This document shows, piece after piece, positions 1-12,600 of a stretch of DNA of 64,000 nt. The notes below the pieces were generated by a model, which saw only the letters and a list, made by a program, of their open reading frames with translations, was not told the DNA's origin and did no database searches. Source of the stretch: Saccoglossus kowalevskii (Eukaryota; Hemichordata; Enteropneusta; Harrimaniidae); assembly GCF_000003605.2 (NCBI RefSeq), contig NW_003147276.1:212406-276405 (forward strand), read 5' to 3'. The translations under genes and the position numbers were made by a program. How positions within the stretch are numbered: the first letter of the stretch is position 1; each line of letters starts with the position of its first letter.

Positions 1-29
1 ATATTATATTATATTATATTATATTATAC
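1..29. repeat. ATATT pentamer microsatellite
   Basis: About six perfect ATATT-type units at the window edge, inside the intron after exon 65. Confidence 0.9.
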
Positions 30-238
30 TGCTCATCATATGTAGATCATCTCACTATCACCTGTGGATCTTATATTCAAGCTTCACCAAAACAGGAGTA
101 TGTTTGCACATCCAATGGCATATGTGGTAAACCCACAGGTACAGATTAGCAATTTGATGTTAAACTACACGTAGGATCTGCACCAACCAATCACGAACAA
201 TAACCCATATGCTACTGGTGATCCAAATAACAACTCAC

Positions 239-658
239 CTTCCACAAAAATGTCTGCTATTGAGGAGGCAGCACCGACTGAATTTGTAGCTTCACATGTG
301 TATGTCCCATCATCATCTTCCTCAACAGATGTAATAATCAGCGACACAAAATTATCATCACTAAACTCGAAATAAATATGTTCACTCTCATGTATCTCTT
401 CCTCATCCTTGTACCATATAATATCTGGTTCCGGATCACCTATGATCTGGCAATCAAGGCTAACAGCACTGTCAACACAAACTTCAACATCTTTCAGTTC
501 CTTTAAAAATTTTGGAGGCAGAAGCTGTTTATTTTTGGTTTTATGGCCCCGAAATGCTGCTTGGATTTTTTTGGCTGCAGCGGCAACTTCAGGATCTTTC
601 AAATCAATGTCAATATCTTTTTTAGACAGCTGTACTTTAAGATCTGGTTCATCAGCAT
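239..658 (-). CDS. Exon 65: IQ module and Ig 9
   Basis: A 420-bp phase 1-1 exon. Linker DADEPDLKVQLSKK, IQ module DIDIDLKDPEVAAAAKKIQ and IQAAFRGHKTK (IQ core 534-566), then an Ig: LLPPKFLKELKDVEVCVDSA, DPEPDIIWYKDEEEI, DDGTYTCEATNSVGAAS, ending FVEG. The IQ module is clearly related to the exon 56 repeat but has diverged. No stop is present; the donor is phase 1, so the gene continues left of the window. Confidence 0.93.
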
Positions 659-3600
659 CTGTGATTGGATGGAAAAAGTGATATTAGTAAGACTGAATGT
701 TAACGAGTGAAAAAGATTCATGCAAACATCTGCTGGATTAACGGTGGATTATGAGAAGGATCAATTGCAGATGACAGCTGCAACTTGTTATTAAGTACTT
801 TTTGTTTGGAAACAAAAATTGACAAGCAAGTGATAATCTAGCAAGGATTTGAGACACTTGGGATTCAGCAAAGCTAGCACAATTTTTAAAACAAAAATTC
901 TTGACTGACATCACAGGCCATGTATGGTGAAAACACATGCAAGCAGAAAGCTTACAGGTAGGAACCCAAGATGAGTTCAGAGCAATGTGAAGAAAGAATG
1001 AGAGCACAATAAAAAGTGTCACTTTTTTGCAGTCAGTTGGTAAAAGTTGTTGCCACTGAGAATTAAACCAGGTTGTGAGATTCTTATCAGTAATTTTGTA
1101 CTCAAGCCATTTATGTCATCAATTTAATTAGTAAGAATCAACATAGCTCAGTGAATTCTCACAAGTGGCATACAAAGTGTCACTTTATCACTATAGTCTC
1201 ACATCTTTCTTCCTGGCTAGGTGAGGGATTCTACATAGCTGAAAAGCTGCATACTAGCTGCTCTTTGTTGAGCACATCATTTGTATCTCATAGTTTGAAA
1301 CACAAAGTTAGTTGACAGTTCAATCACACGCAGTAATTAGTTGGAATGACACACAAGGGCAATACCAGCAAGAAAACCTGCAGGGGAAAAGTCACTAAGC
1401 GTATTAGCATTGGATTGGATGAGTAACATCATAGCTAATTGTCATATCAGCCAGACAAGCAAAGGATAATATAACCCAGGTCATATCTGCCAAACAAGCA
1501 GAAGAAGATATTACCTAGGTCATATCAACCTGATAAGCTAAGGATGATCAGATCAGACCCGACCCGACCTGACCCGACCCGACAAACAAGCTGGGAATGA
1601 AAGGATCTAGTTAATATCAGCCAGTCAAGCTGAGGATGATCTGATCAGATCTGGCAGACATGCTGGGGATGATATGACCTAGGTCATACCAGCCAGACAA
1701 ACTGGGGATGATATGACCTAGGTCATACCAGCCAGACAAACTGGGGATGATATGATCAGATCCTAGACAAAATACAACCTAGGCCAGTATACATCATGCC
1801 ATCATTCTATTGGTAGGACAAATAATTTTTTCTCTCTGTTGACTCTGCATTTCAAGTGTTAATTATATTTTTATACCAAACTTTACATTGAAAACATGTT
1901 TTGTTGAAGACATATCCGAAAGGTCTGCAGGCAGAACACTGGAATATTGGTCCTAGCTATGGTAGTTCCCATGGTAACATGATATACATAAAAGCATGGA
2001 CAAACACTAATTGAATAACAGGGGTTTGTGCAATAATTGAAAATGAAAAAAAAAACAGTACACATAGCTATGTAAACTATAAATGATCTTTATCCATGTC
2101 TTGTGGTCAAAAATATATGCTAGTATAGTAATTCTTTCCATATATATATTTTTTTGGAATGTTGAAACAAAATGTTCTGTTTATAATAGGACTGACCGAA
2201 ATAAAAAATGTTGTTGCAATCTATTTGTAATTTCAAATATATTAACATTTTGCACATTTCTATGAACTTTTTTTAATTTAATGGTTAATTTTGAAATAAA
2301 TGATAATTTACCATTGCCTATAGATGTAATAAAAACAGGTGGCTAGAATTTATCAAAGCTGACTCTGCTGTCCCCAAAAGGGTAGATAATTCTGTTACTC
2401 AAAATAAAAGAGAATTCGTCTTGGAACACTTGTGGCAAAGCAATTTCATTTTCAAGAAAGTAGAAATGAGAAACAAGAAAATGAAGAATGGATGGGTAGA
2501 AGGGTATAATGAATGGATGGGGTAAAACACAGATAGGTTTGGCAATGTATAGATCAGCTGCTTTTAAGCACACACTGGCTTGTAGCAGATGGAACTGGTA
2601 TAGCTTTGTACAGCGTGCATTTGCTTGCTTTGATGCATGCAGTTCAAGACAAATTATAACCTCACCTGTTTTGTCCAGATTTGCAGTACTTCCTGCATCA
2701 TCAGCTGATCAAAAATGATTATTATAGAATATGTGTTAAATTTATCAGGTTCAAAGTCAAATACTGATACTAACTATGGATCAGAACACACTCAATATTC
2801 CAAGACATGAGTGGTCCATTCTAATCAAACCTCCAGTTCAAATTAGAGGAATTCAAGATAATATGAGCAGCTGTAGTTCAATATTTCACCCACTTGAGGG
2901 GTTCACTTGAGAAACGCCCCTAGTCTAGTTCCAAATTTGAGGAATCCAAGATAGCATAAGCAGCTCTGGTTCAATATCTCACCCACCTAAAGAGTCCACT
3001 TGAGAAACACCCCCTAGTCTACTTCCAAATAAGAGGAACTCAAGATAAAATATGTTGAATATTTGACTTTGATCTGGTTAGTGCTAAATGAATGGTTGGT
3101 ACATGCAAAGTTTAGGAAAAAAATGACAAAGAATGCCAATGGTTCAGGTAAAAACACAACAACAATAAACATGCTATGGTCAGAAAATGAGATATGGCAT
3201 AGATTTAAATATAGACAAGACAATAAAAACACCATACATTACACTATATTCATGTCAAATACTGTAAACCACTTTAATTTTGAAAGAGACTACCGTAATT
3301 TTCGCAAATTTTGTGAGTGAAAATCAGAAACATTTGTAGCAGTGAAAATCTCTCTGGGGTCTCACAACATTGAGTCTCAGTGACTGTCACAAAATATTGT
3401 CATCATGAATGCCACACGATAAAACACGTTCCTTAAATATCTCGCAAACTCAGAACAGTGAAAATTTATCTGGGGTCTTGCACACAGAGTCTCAGTGACT
3501 TTGTGAATGCCATAACATCATTAAATCGTGAACATTTGAATTTCTAGCAGTGAAAATTAAATGATTTACAGTATATATACTAATAACACATCACCATCTT

Positions 3601-6600
3601 ATACATTGTAGCAAGCATTTCAGATATCTTTTTTAGTTACAATTCAGTATTTATATAAAAAGTTAAAATCAGGAAAACTCATGCTGAAACTTTTTTTCCA
3701 TTCATTTGTTAGCGATGGTAAACTCCATGGTTAAACACACTCATTAGAAAAACTAGATTTCCAACTACAGAAAAAACATAGATGAGCATGCATTGGGTAT
3801 GCAAGAAATTACACCGACCACCATTAGTTGTCCATATTTGGCACTGGTTTGTTTGCCAGTTGTTTATTTACTCAAAACAAGAGATTGGAGAGACAGAAAA
3901 GTACAATGCTGGATAGAAATAAAGACTAATAAAAAATAAACATAATAATGGTTAATGGTAAGTTTTCTGGATATAATACAATATAGAACCAAGCCTTGGT
4001 AAAATTAATAAGTATTGAAGAGGTATGCAAAGTATAAACAAAGTCATTATAAGACGCTGCAGGGAAAACTTGAAGCATTAAGGGGTTGACCAATATAAAT
4101 CTTGGTGGGGTGGTGCAAAATAGTGTTATTTTCACTATGACATATTAGTTTTTATTTTCATTTGAGAGTCTGAATATATGGTCTATCACTGTGGCTGAAT
4201 TTTGTTATTGTATTATTCAAAACCTTTTTTCTATGTATCTTTCAATTCCTCCCCATGATTCTAAATGGTACACACCTTAAGTCAATGCAGCAATGTATTG
4301 ACCACAATGCAATATGCATTATATAATATCAGGTCAATATCACATCATATTGACCTCAATGCAGGGCAATATTATCAATAATGACTTACCAGTGACTTGT
4401 AAATAGGCCAGTGTATTAGCATCACCACCAACATTGGTCACATTACACCGGTATTGACCGGCATCCTCAGGAAATGCCTCTGCAATTGTTAGTTTGCAAA
4501 CACTCTCCTCTACTACCATATCAAAATATCTTGACTGCTTGATTAGTTTGTCGTCTTTGTACCATGTCACTTCAGGTTGAGGATCACCTGTCAAATTACA
4601 GCTGAAAACTGCACTGTTACCTTCTTTCACAACCTACGAAGAAAATAAACAAATTTCACTGTCAAAACAGGGAATGAACACGGGTCCTTCAATTCAAGTT
4701 GTATATGTACTTATGTTAAACACCAAAAAAGATTTTTAAGCCACTTTGTCACCATCTCTTGAAACCAATGAAAAAATATTTGTCAATGAAACTATTGAAT
4801 ATCTATTCTAGATTTACTATCATTATGAGAAAGGTAATAATAAAGGTAATGCATAACACAGTCCTTAACTAATTAACATAGTTAATACTTTATTATCCCT
4901 GAATCCAGTAAAGGCAAATAAATCACTGACTCTATTAACCAACCAGGGTCCAAATATGCCCATGGTTTTTCTAAGCAATACATGTGTAGTTCTTGCATTG
5001 AGGTTCAAATTGGGCTTATCAAGTCAACATATGTTTTTTTTCTGTGTGCATTTTCTTTTTTTCTTACCTGGTTTGTAAGCTGCTTTGTAATGGTTGGGGC
5101 AACAACTTCACTTCTCAGCTGGTACCTTCTTCTGATTGTTTCAATAAACCACGAAAATCAAGCTGTTCAAGACCATCAACGCTAGCAGTCACTGCATCAG
5201 GATCAAGTTTACTGTTAAATATAGAGAACAGAACAATAAAGTTTGTTATATAAATGTTATAAGTCTAGTGTTGACCCTTTTGTTGAACTGTATTTGGTTA
5301 TAGTCCAACTATTTAAGCGAGAGAGTTGTCACCTGCGTATGCGTATGCATTTTTAGCGTGTGATGTTATCGTTGCTTGGGATGCAATTCCCGTGCGTGTG
5401 CAGGTGACGATCCTCTCGCTTTAATATATTTTGTATTTGGTGAGTTTTGTGCAACACAAATCATCAATCAACAGAAATTATTGTGCAACAAATTATTGCG
5501 ATGGTGTAAAGCTGATTGCACCCTAAAAATATAAGGCAAGAAAAAAAAGGGAAACATTTATATTTAGATCTCAAGCTATGTTGAAATTGAAAGTGCCTGT
5601 CTAAAAATAGCAGTTGATGATCGACTTATAGTCTATTTTTTGATGATTATTCATTTTGTAATTTACAGTTAATTTTCAATGACAATTAGACAGGTTTGTA
5701 AAGATTTAGCCTGTCAAATTAAATTTTTCTCTAAAATGACAGGCGACTGACTGCAAGCCTGATGGTGGCCATGAGATGTACTGCAATATTCACTTATTTC
5801 AGGCATTTTTAGAAATAATGAATTTGAAATTGAATGCTCTCAGAATGCCGAAGTTCAAGCCGTAATTGTATTCAATTTTTTTTCAGGGTACAATCATCTA
5901 TACAAACAAACTAATAGTATTGGAGATTTGGAGATAGTGAACACACAAGATTTTGTTCTATTGAAAAGAACTAGATTTCTTCAAGTGATTCACAAAGAGC
6001 AAGATAAGTAGTGCATCTATCTTTGTAGTAAAGTGCAAAACACACAGACAATCCCACCAAAGTTTCTGTACAAAAATTCTCATCAGTTTTTTATCAAAAT
6101 AATGTTGGACATAATGAACAGTATTCTTATTGAATATAAATATAATATGCAACATTTTCATGAAAATTAAACAAACTTCTCATAATTAGCAGATGTAATG
6201 AATGGGATTTGTTTAATGACAAGTAACTTGTGGTAACAAATTCAACAATGCCACTTAAGTTGATTGTCATTCAGAATAAGGGAAGGATAAGGAGATTCAG
6301 CTAGTTGGTGCTATTGAGTCATTCAGAATAAGGGAAGGATGAGGAGATTCAGCTAGTTGGTGCTATTGAGTCATTCAGAATAAGGGAAGGATGAGGAGAT
6401 TCAACTAGTTGGTGCTATTGAGTCATTCAGAATAAGGGAAGGATAAGGAGATTCAGCTAGTTGGTGCTATTGAGTCATTCAGAATAAGGGAAGGATGAGG
6501 AGATTCAACTAGTTGGTGCTATTGAGTCATTCAGAATAAGGGAAAGATGAGGAGATTCAACTAGTTGGTGCTATTGAGTCATTCAGAATAAGGGAATGAT

Positions 6601-9600
6601 GAGGAGATTCAACTAGTTGGTGCTATTGAGTCATTCAGAATAAGGGAAAGATGAGGAGATTCAACTAGTTGGTGCTATTGAGTCATTCAGAATAAGGGAA
6701 GGAGAGGAGATTCAACTAGTTGGTGCTATTGAGTCATTCAGAATAAGGGAAGGATGAGGAGATTCAACTAGTTGGTGCTATTGAGTCATTCAGAATAAGG
6801 GAAGGATGAGGAGATTCAACTAGTTGGTGCTATTGAGTCATTCAGAATAAGGGAAGGATGAGGAGATTCAACTAGTTGGTGCTATTGAGTCATTCAGAAT
6901 AAGGGAAGGATGAGGAGATTCAACTAGTTGGTGCTATTGAGTCATTCAGAATAAGGGAAGGATGAGGAGATTCAACTAGTTGGTGCTATTGAGTCATTCA
7001 GAATAAGGGAAGGATGAGGAGATTCAACTAGTTGGTGCTATTGAAGAGAAGGATTTGTGGTAGTTTGCAACTCGCAGGAACTAACTATCAGAATCAGTGC
7101 AAGAGTGGCAACAAGGATTTTCAGAGATTAGTAAATAATTGGTGGAGATCAGGCCAACCTGAGAGCAGTTGAGATAGCTCCTACTGGGTGCTTCTCCTCT
7201 GATACGTCAAGACCACTGTGAATGAATGAATGTAATGATAGATGAATTAACAATGTTACTGACATACAAAAGAGAGGTTCGTTTATGGGAAGGGTATTTT
7301 CAAAAACACAATATGTAAACAAAACATTACACATGCATACACCTAGAAACCAAAACATACGATTTTAATAGTTGTATTGAGCCAAAGGGTAACTCAAGGA
7401 GGACTTTCATTAGGGTGTTGGGGAAAATGATACACCTATACTGAGAAGCAGAACTGTACTGGGGAGTGGCCTGTATTACCCATTCAAAGAATCTTTATAA
7501 AGGACAGGTAAAGGTAACCAGGGTTTGGAGATAATGAAACACTTTGATTGTCTGAGAGCCAGAATTATACACAGAATTGGCATGTATCACCCAATCAAAG
7601 CACGCTTTATAACACAGACTACCTGTCTCAACATAATTGAGTGTACTAAGACCAGGGAATTCAGACATTTATATGATTGTACTGATTGGTAATAGTTTGC
7701 ATTCACTAGGGAAATTTTTGGGATTGGACATAATTGTTGCACTAAGATTTAGTGTGAGTTGAGGAATGAAAACACGAACAAACAAACTGTAGTCTAGATT
7801 ACTGGACTAGAATAAATCTACAAAGATACAATTGAACTAAAGCTATAATTAGTAGCAATCTCTTCAACAAACCATATAGCTACGTCACACTAAATGAAAC
7901 AGTGAGTTAATATTTCAACCGCTTTAGTCTGCATTGAATGGATGGAATGGACACAGAAACAGTATCACAATACAACTGGCATTAATGACCCCTAAAAGGT
8001 CATACATCCTGGTATTTTTTTAGGATACAAATTCACTATTAATGTTTTTTTGATGATTTACCCCAGAAATGCAAACAGTTGTTCAAAATCAGTTAAACAT
8101 GACAAAAATGGAGATACAATATTAGAGACTTTTGCTGTTATTAGACAACAACATCCAAAAAAAGTACCAGGATGTGTAACCTTAGAGGTCATGCACAAAC
8201 GACCTATTGCATGCATGCAAACATATATGGTTATGCTACAATTAGCCAACCTTGTCTCCTCCTTCGTTGTACCACCCGTTGGTATCTCTTGTCCACTCGC
8301 CTCACTGCAATAAAACATGGTATTAATTGGCCATCAAGGACTAGTTCAAGTTGGTAATTGGTATGGATTTATTAATGGAGTTTTAATGTTTGTTCCATTT
8401 TTTTCGAACTAGCAAACTTTCGTTCAGGAGGGTGAATGTTGAACGAAGAGATTACTTTTGCTGTGTGTGTGTGTGTGTGTTTTAATTATCCATGGCCAAC
8501 TTCAAAATCTAGGAGTGATAACTTACCTGGCTTTCAAGACTTGTGTAACCTTGTCAGCATCAATGTCCTCTTGTGTAACTTTCAATTCAAATTCACTTTG
8601 ACACTTTCCTTTGCTATTGAGTACAGTGCATGTATAAATGCCTGAATCTGGTGACAAAGCCATTGGAATTTCTAAAGTATGCAGAAACTGTGTACTTTTA
8701 AGTTTTATTCGTCCACCATCAGAAACTGCTTGTCCATCTTTGCTCCATTGAACTGAAAAAACAAAATATTCAGTTTTCAATACATACATATGTGACACAA
8801 GAAAGATAATGTAAACCATAATGTGAATAAATTTGTATTATAGCCATCAACAAATATTGAAGATGCATAGAAGATTTTATCAAAGTAAGTGAGTTACTAA
8901 CCTGTTGGAACTGGTTCACCATCAACTTCAGCTGTGAAAACGGCAGCTTGACCTTCTTCTACAGTCAGTGATTTAGGGGTTTCAAGAAATTCTGGTGAGA
9001 AATAGTCTTCTTCATCTGCAGAAATACTACTTTTAACAGTGATCTTGTCATCCTTTGGTTCTAAAATACAAGGAAAAGTTGATATTTAGTCGAGAAATTA
9101 GATGTGAAAATATCATATTTGAAACAAAAGGACTCCCTAAGTACTATGAAATAAGCATGGAGGTTTTTGTAACATTTTTGAGACAAAGAGTCAACACTTA
9201 ACTAACATTTTAGGGAGTCCTTTTCAGTCAATATAATGATTGCTGATCACAGTTAAATCGTTACCATACATCACTTGGGCAAATACTGCAACTGATTTTG
9301 ATTAGCTGATTTTTGTAATTTATACTTTACCTGTACATTGGCCAGTTTAGTGAATAGATTACTTCTTAGTGAAGATATAGTGAACCCAGTGAGGAGATTG
9401 TAAACCCAGTGAGCAGATTGTGAACCCAGTTTCCAAAGTGTTGTGCAGACTATTGACCAACAACAACTTAATTTGCTACCCTTGATGCAATTGGTGTTCA
9501 ATTAACCCAAATTGACCTTAGAATCTGAATTGAATCCTAGAGCCAAGATCAATAAGGGATAAATTCATCATTAAGCAACAGTAGCTACAAGTACAAGTAA

Positions 9601-12600
9601 GTGAACTTAGAAGTGTTGTGAGCAAGTGATATTTGGTGATCTAATAAGTTCATTTTATTCACATATGGTGAGGAGAATGGATTGAACCTTTATTCATAAA
9701 GCAGCTTTCACAATTCTACAGTGATAAGTGACAACCAAAGTATTTAACACTATTTTACAGAGACAGTGTTGTCATAACTGGAAATGATTTTAATCAACAT
9801 TGTTCAGTGATAACCACTAATTATTTTCATTTGTGTTGGGTCGAACTGTATGCACAATTATGACGACACTACTGCTATTCTACACAGACATTTTTATAAG
9901 CAATATCACAATCAATTTCAACCTTTACTGAAATCAAGCAAAAAGTATTACCCTTTTACTGCCATTTACCTTTTTTTTTTATAAAAACTTAATTTCAGCA
10001 CAAAATTTGTTATTGATCATATATAAAATAAATCATCAAAATCTCCAAATTTTAATTCGAATTGGTCAAAAATGAAAATTGAAGGTAATATAGTATTTTC
10101 CATTACCAATATGGTATAGACAGTGAAAGGGTTGATATAAGCAAAAGCAGAACAAAGATAATTACACTGAAGAGAAAGACAAGCAGTGGGTAACCTTCCA
10201 AGGAGACAGCTAAATACAAGTTGTACAATCTATAAATATTCATTGCACCTCAAATCACCATAGCGATGGTGTTTCCTGGCAGCTATTTTGAAAATTTGAT
10301 TGTACAACTTCAAACTACATATTGATAAGCAGAGCACTAAGGTGACATTACAACAGGTATTGAACCAAGAAAAGCTATAGAGGTCTTATTACATGAGAAA
10401 GCGCAGGAGCAGTGGAAGGTGGGTTGCAAAGTTTATGCTTTTCTACAATTGTACTGACCAACGACAGTAATAGTGGCAGATGTTTCAGCCTCTCCGAGAT
10501 CATTGAGGGCCTCACACGTATACGTCCCAGCATCATCAGGGAATATTTCAGCAAAGACTAACTGATACACATTGCCCTTATTAACATAACGGAAATCTTC
10601 ACAATCTTCCACGTCCTCAGTGCCATGTAACCAACCAACATCCATCGGTTGTGCACCTAGTTAGGTAGTGTTAGAAAACAGTTGTAACATGCAAAACATA
10701 TATATTCTCTCAACTGCTTTAATTTTGAATGATTTAAAAAAAAAATTTAGAGCAGTGAAAATTCCATTTTATTACACTTTATCCTCACAAATCATTGAAA
10801 TGACCTCAGTGTATCAAGTCGCAAAATTTTATATTGGCAAAATATTCATAGCAGATATAGTTAATAATAGTGAACCATGGTGGAATTTTATTTTATTGTA
10901 CTCATCACATATTACTTTTATTGATTTATTTTCATTCATTGCCAAAAGAAAAACAAACAAACCCTGAAGCAGAATGCATTGTGGGTAGCTGGCTGGAAGC
11001 AGATTTAACCATTTGAGTGACAAAATTAGTCACATTTTACCATATAAACACAAATTTCCCCCAAAATGTTAAACTGTAGGCAATAAGGAGTTATTATGTC
11101 CATTTGATCCAAAATCAACTAAGGAAATGTGGAAAAATACATACAATAGACAAAAAGTTGCACAAACATTTTAGTGACACAAATGATGGCTTTCAAAGAG
11201 TCTAAGGTACATTTAATCAACCTGTCACAGAATAGGCATGCTTCAGTACAGGTTTGTAATTTTGTGAAGTAATCATGGTTACCAAACCATATATAAAAGC
11301 AATTAGTTTGCGTAATTTGTAAAAAATGCAATTTTAACCTGATACCTTGGGGCAGACTGTAAGGTCAGAAAGCAATCTAGTATACTCACGTAATACAACT
11401 ATTTTGGTATTGATGTCTAGACTGTTGTCTGGGTTGTTGTTATAGGGCACGTGATTTGATGGACATAATAATTATAGAAATCCAACTAACTTTTTTATTT
11501 TAGTTTGCCAGCTGCTATCGGGTGACTGGTCATTATTCAAGTGTTGCAATAATCCTTTGGTTTATCAAACATGTAAAAATATGACTACCAAACAAGTATA
11601 TGAACAATGTAATTTCAAAACTTGTGATCTTTATCAAAAGTCAAACACAGTAATGGGTTAGTTTTAGTATAATTAACAACAGAGGTATTGAGCAAATATA
11701 AAACATTTAATAAATATTGCACTGGGTGGTTACTACACATACCTTTGAGTTCAACTTCCAAAACAAGCTGATCCCCATCATTGACTTGTGTATCTTTCAG
11801 ACCTTTCACAAACACAGGTTCCCCATCTCCTTCTCGGTCGTCAAGTTCAATTGAAGCTTTAATCTTTTCTGCTTTTGTTTCTTCTTCACTTTTGGCATCT
11901 TTCCTTGCTTCTGCTGGCTTAGCTGATTCTGTTTTGGCTTCTTCTGCCTTCTTGACAACTTCATCTTTAGTGTCTTTCCTGGCTTTGTGTCCGCGGAATG
12001 AAGCTTGGATTTTTGTGGCAGCTTTGGCAACTTCAGGGTCTTCCAGGTCAATGTCAATTTCTTCCTCTTCTGCTGGCTTAGCTGATTCTGTTTTGGCTTT
12101 TTCTGCCTTCTCGGCAACTTCATCTTTAGTGTCTTTCCTGGCTTTGTGTCCACGAAATGAAGCTTGGATTTTTGTGGCAGCTTTGGCAACTTCAGGGTCT
12201 TCTAGGTCAATGTCAATCTCTTCGTCTTCTGCTGGCTTAGCCGATTCTGTTTTGACTACTTCTGCCTTCTTNNNNNNNNNNNNNNNNNNNNNNNNNNNNN
12301 NNNNNNNNNNNNNNNNNNNNNNNNNNNNNNNNNNNNNNNNNNNNNNNNNNNNNNNNNNNNNNNNNNNNNNNNNNNNNNNNNNNNNNNNNNNNNNNNNNNN
12401 NNNNNNNNNNNNNNNNNNNNNNNNNNNNNNNNNNNNNNNNNNNNNNNNNNNNNNNNNNNNNNNNNNNNNNNNNNNNNNNNNNNNNNNNNNNNNNNNNNNN
12501 NNNNNNNNNNNNNNNNNNNNNNNNNNNNNNNNNNNNNNNNNNNNNNNNNNNNNNNNNNNNNNNNNNNNNNNNNNNNNNNNNNNNNNNNNNNNNNNNNNNN

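Larger units (their letters stand above)
2705..4389. other. Intron between exons 63 and 64
   Basis: About 1.7 kb. It holds two copies of a roughly 110-bp repeat (about 2830-3045, motif CACCCAC...CACTTGAGAAACRCCCC) and one inverted-repeat element (3259-3574). No exon recognised. Confidence 0.7.
5132..7158. other. Intron between exons 61 and 62
   Basis: About 2 kb, holding the 5' extension candidate of exon 62 (to 5211), an inverted-repeat element (5513-5896) and the 52-bp minisatellite (6266-7044). No further exon recognised. Confidence 0.7.

Noticed and set aside
6266-7044. Regular 52-bp direct repeats that might suggest a CRISPR array
   Set aside because: No unique spacers; whole units are repeated head to tail within an intron of an animal gene, so it is a minisatellite. 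The same applies to 34085-34831.
8050-8318. Overlapping open frames of 86-87 codons on both strands
   Set aside because: They cover an inverted-repeat element and intron sequence; only the 54-bp stretch 8251-8304 has splice signals in phase with the gene.
8464-8480. TG run as possible Z-DNA or regulatory site
   Set aside because: Too short and too common in introns to support a function.
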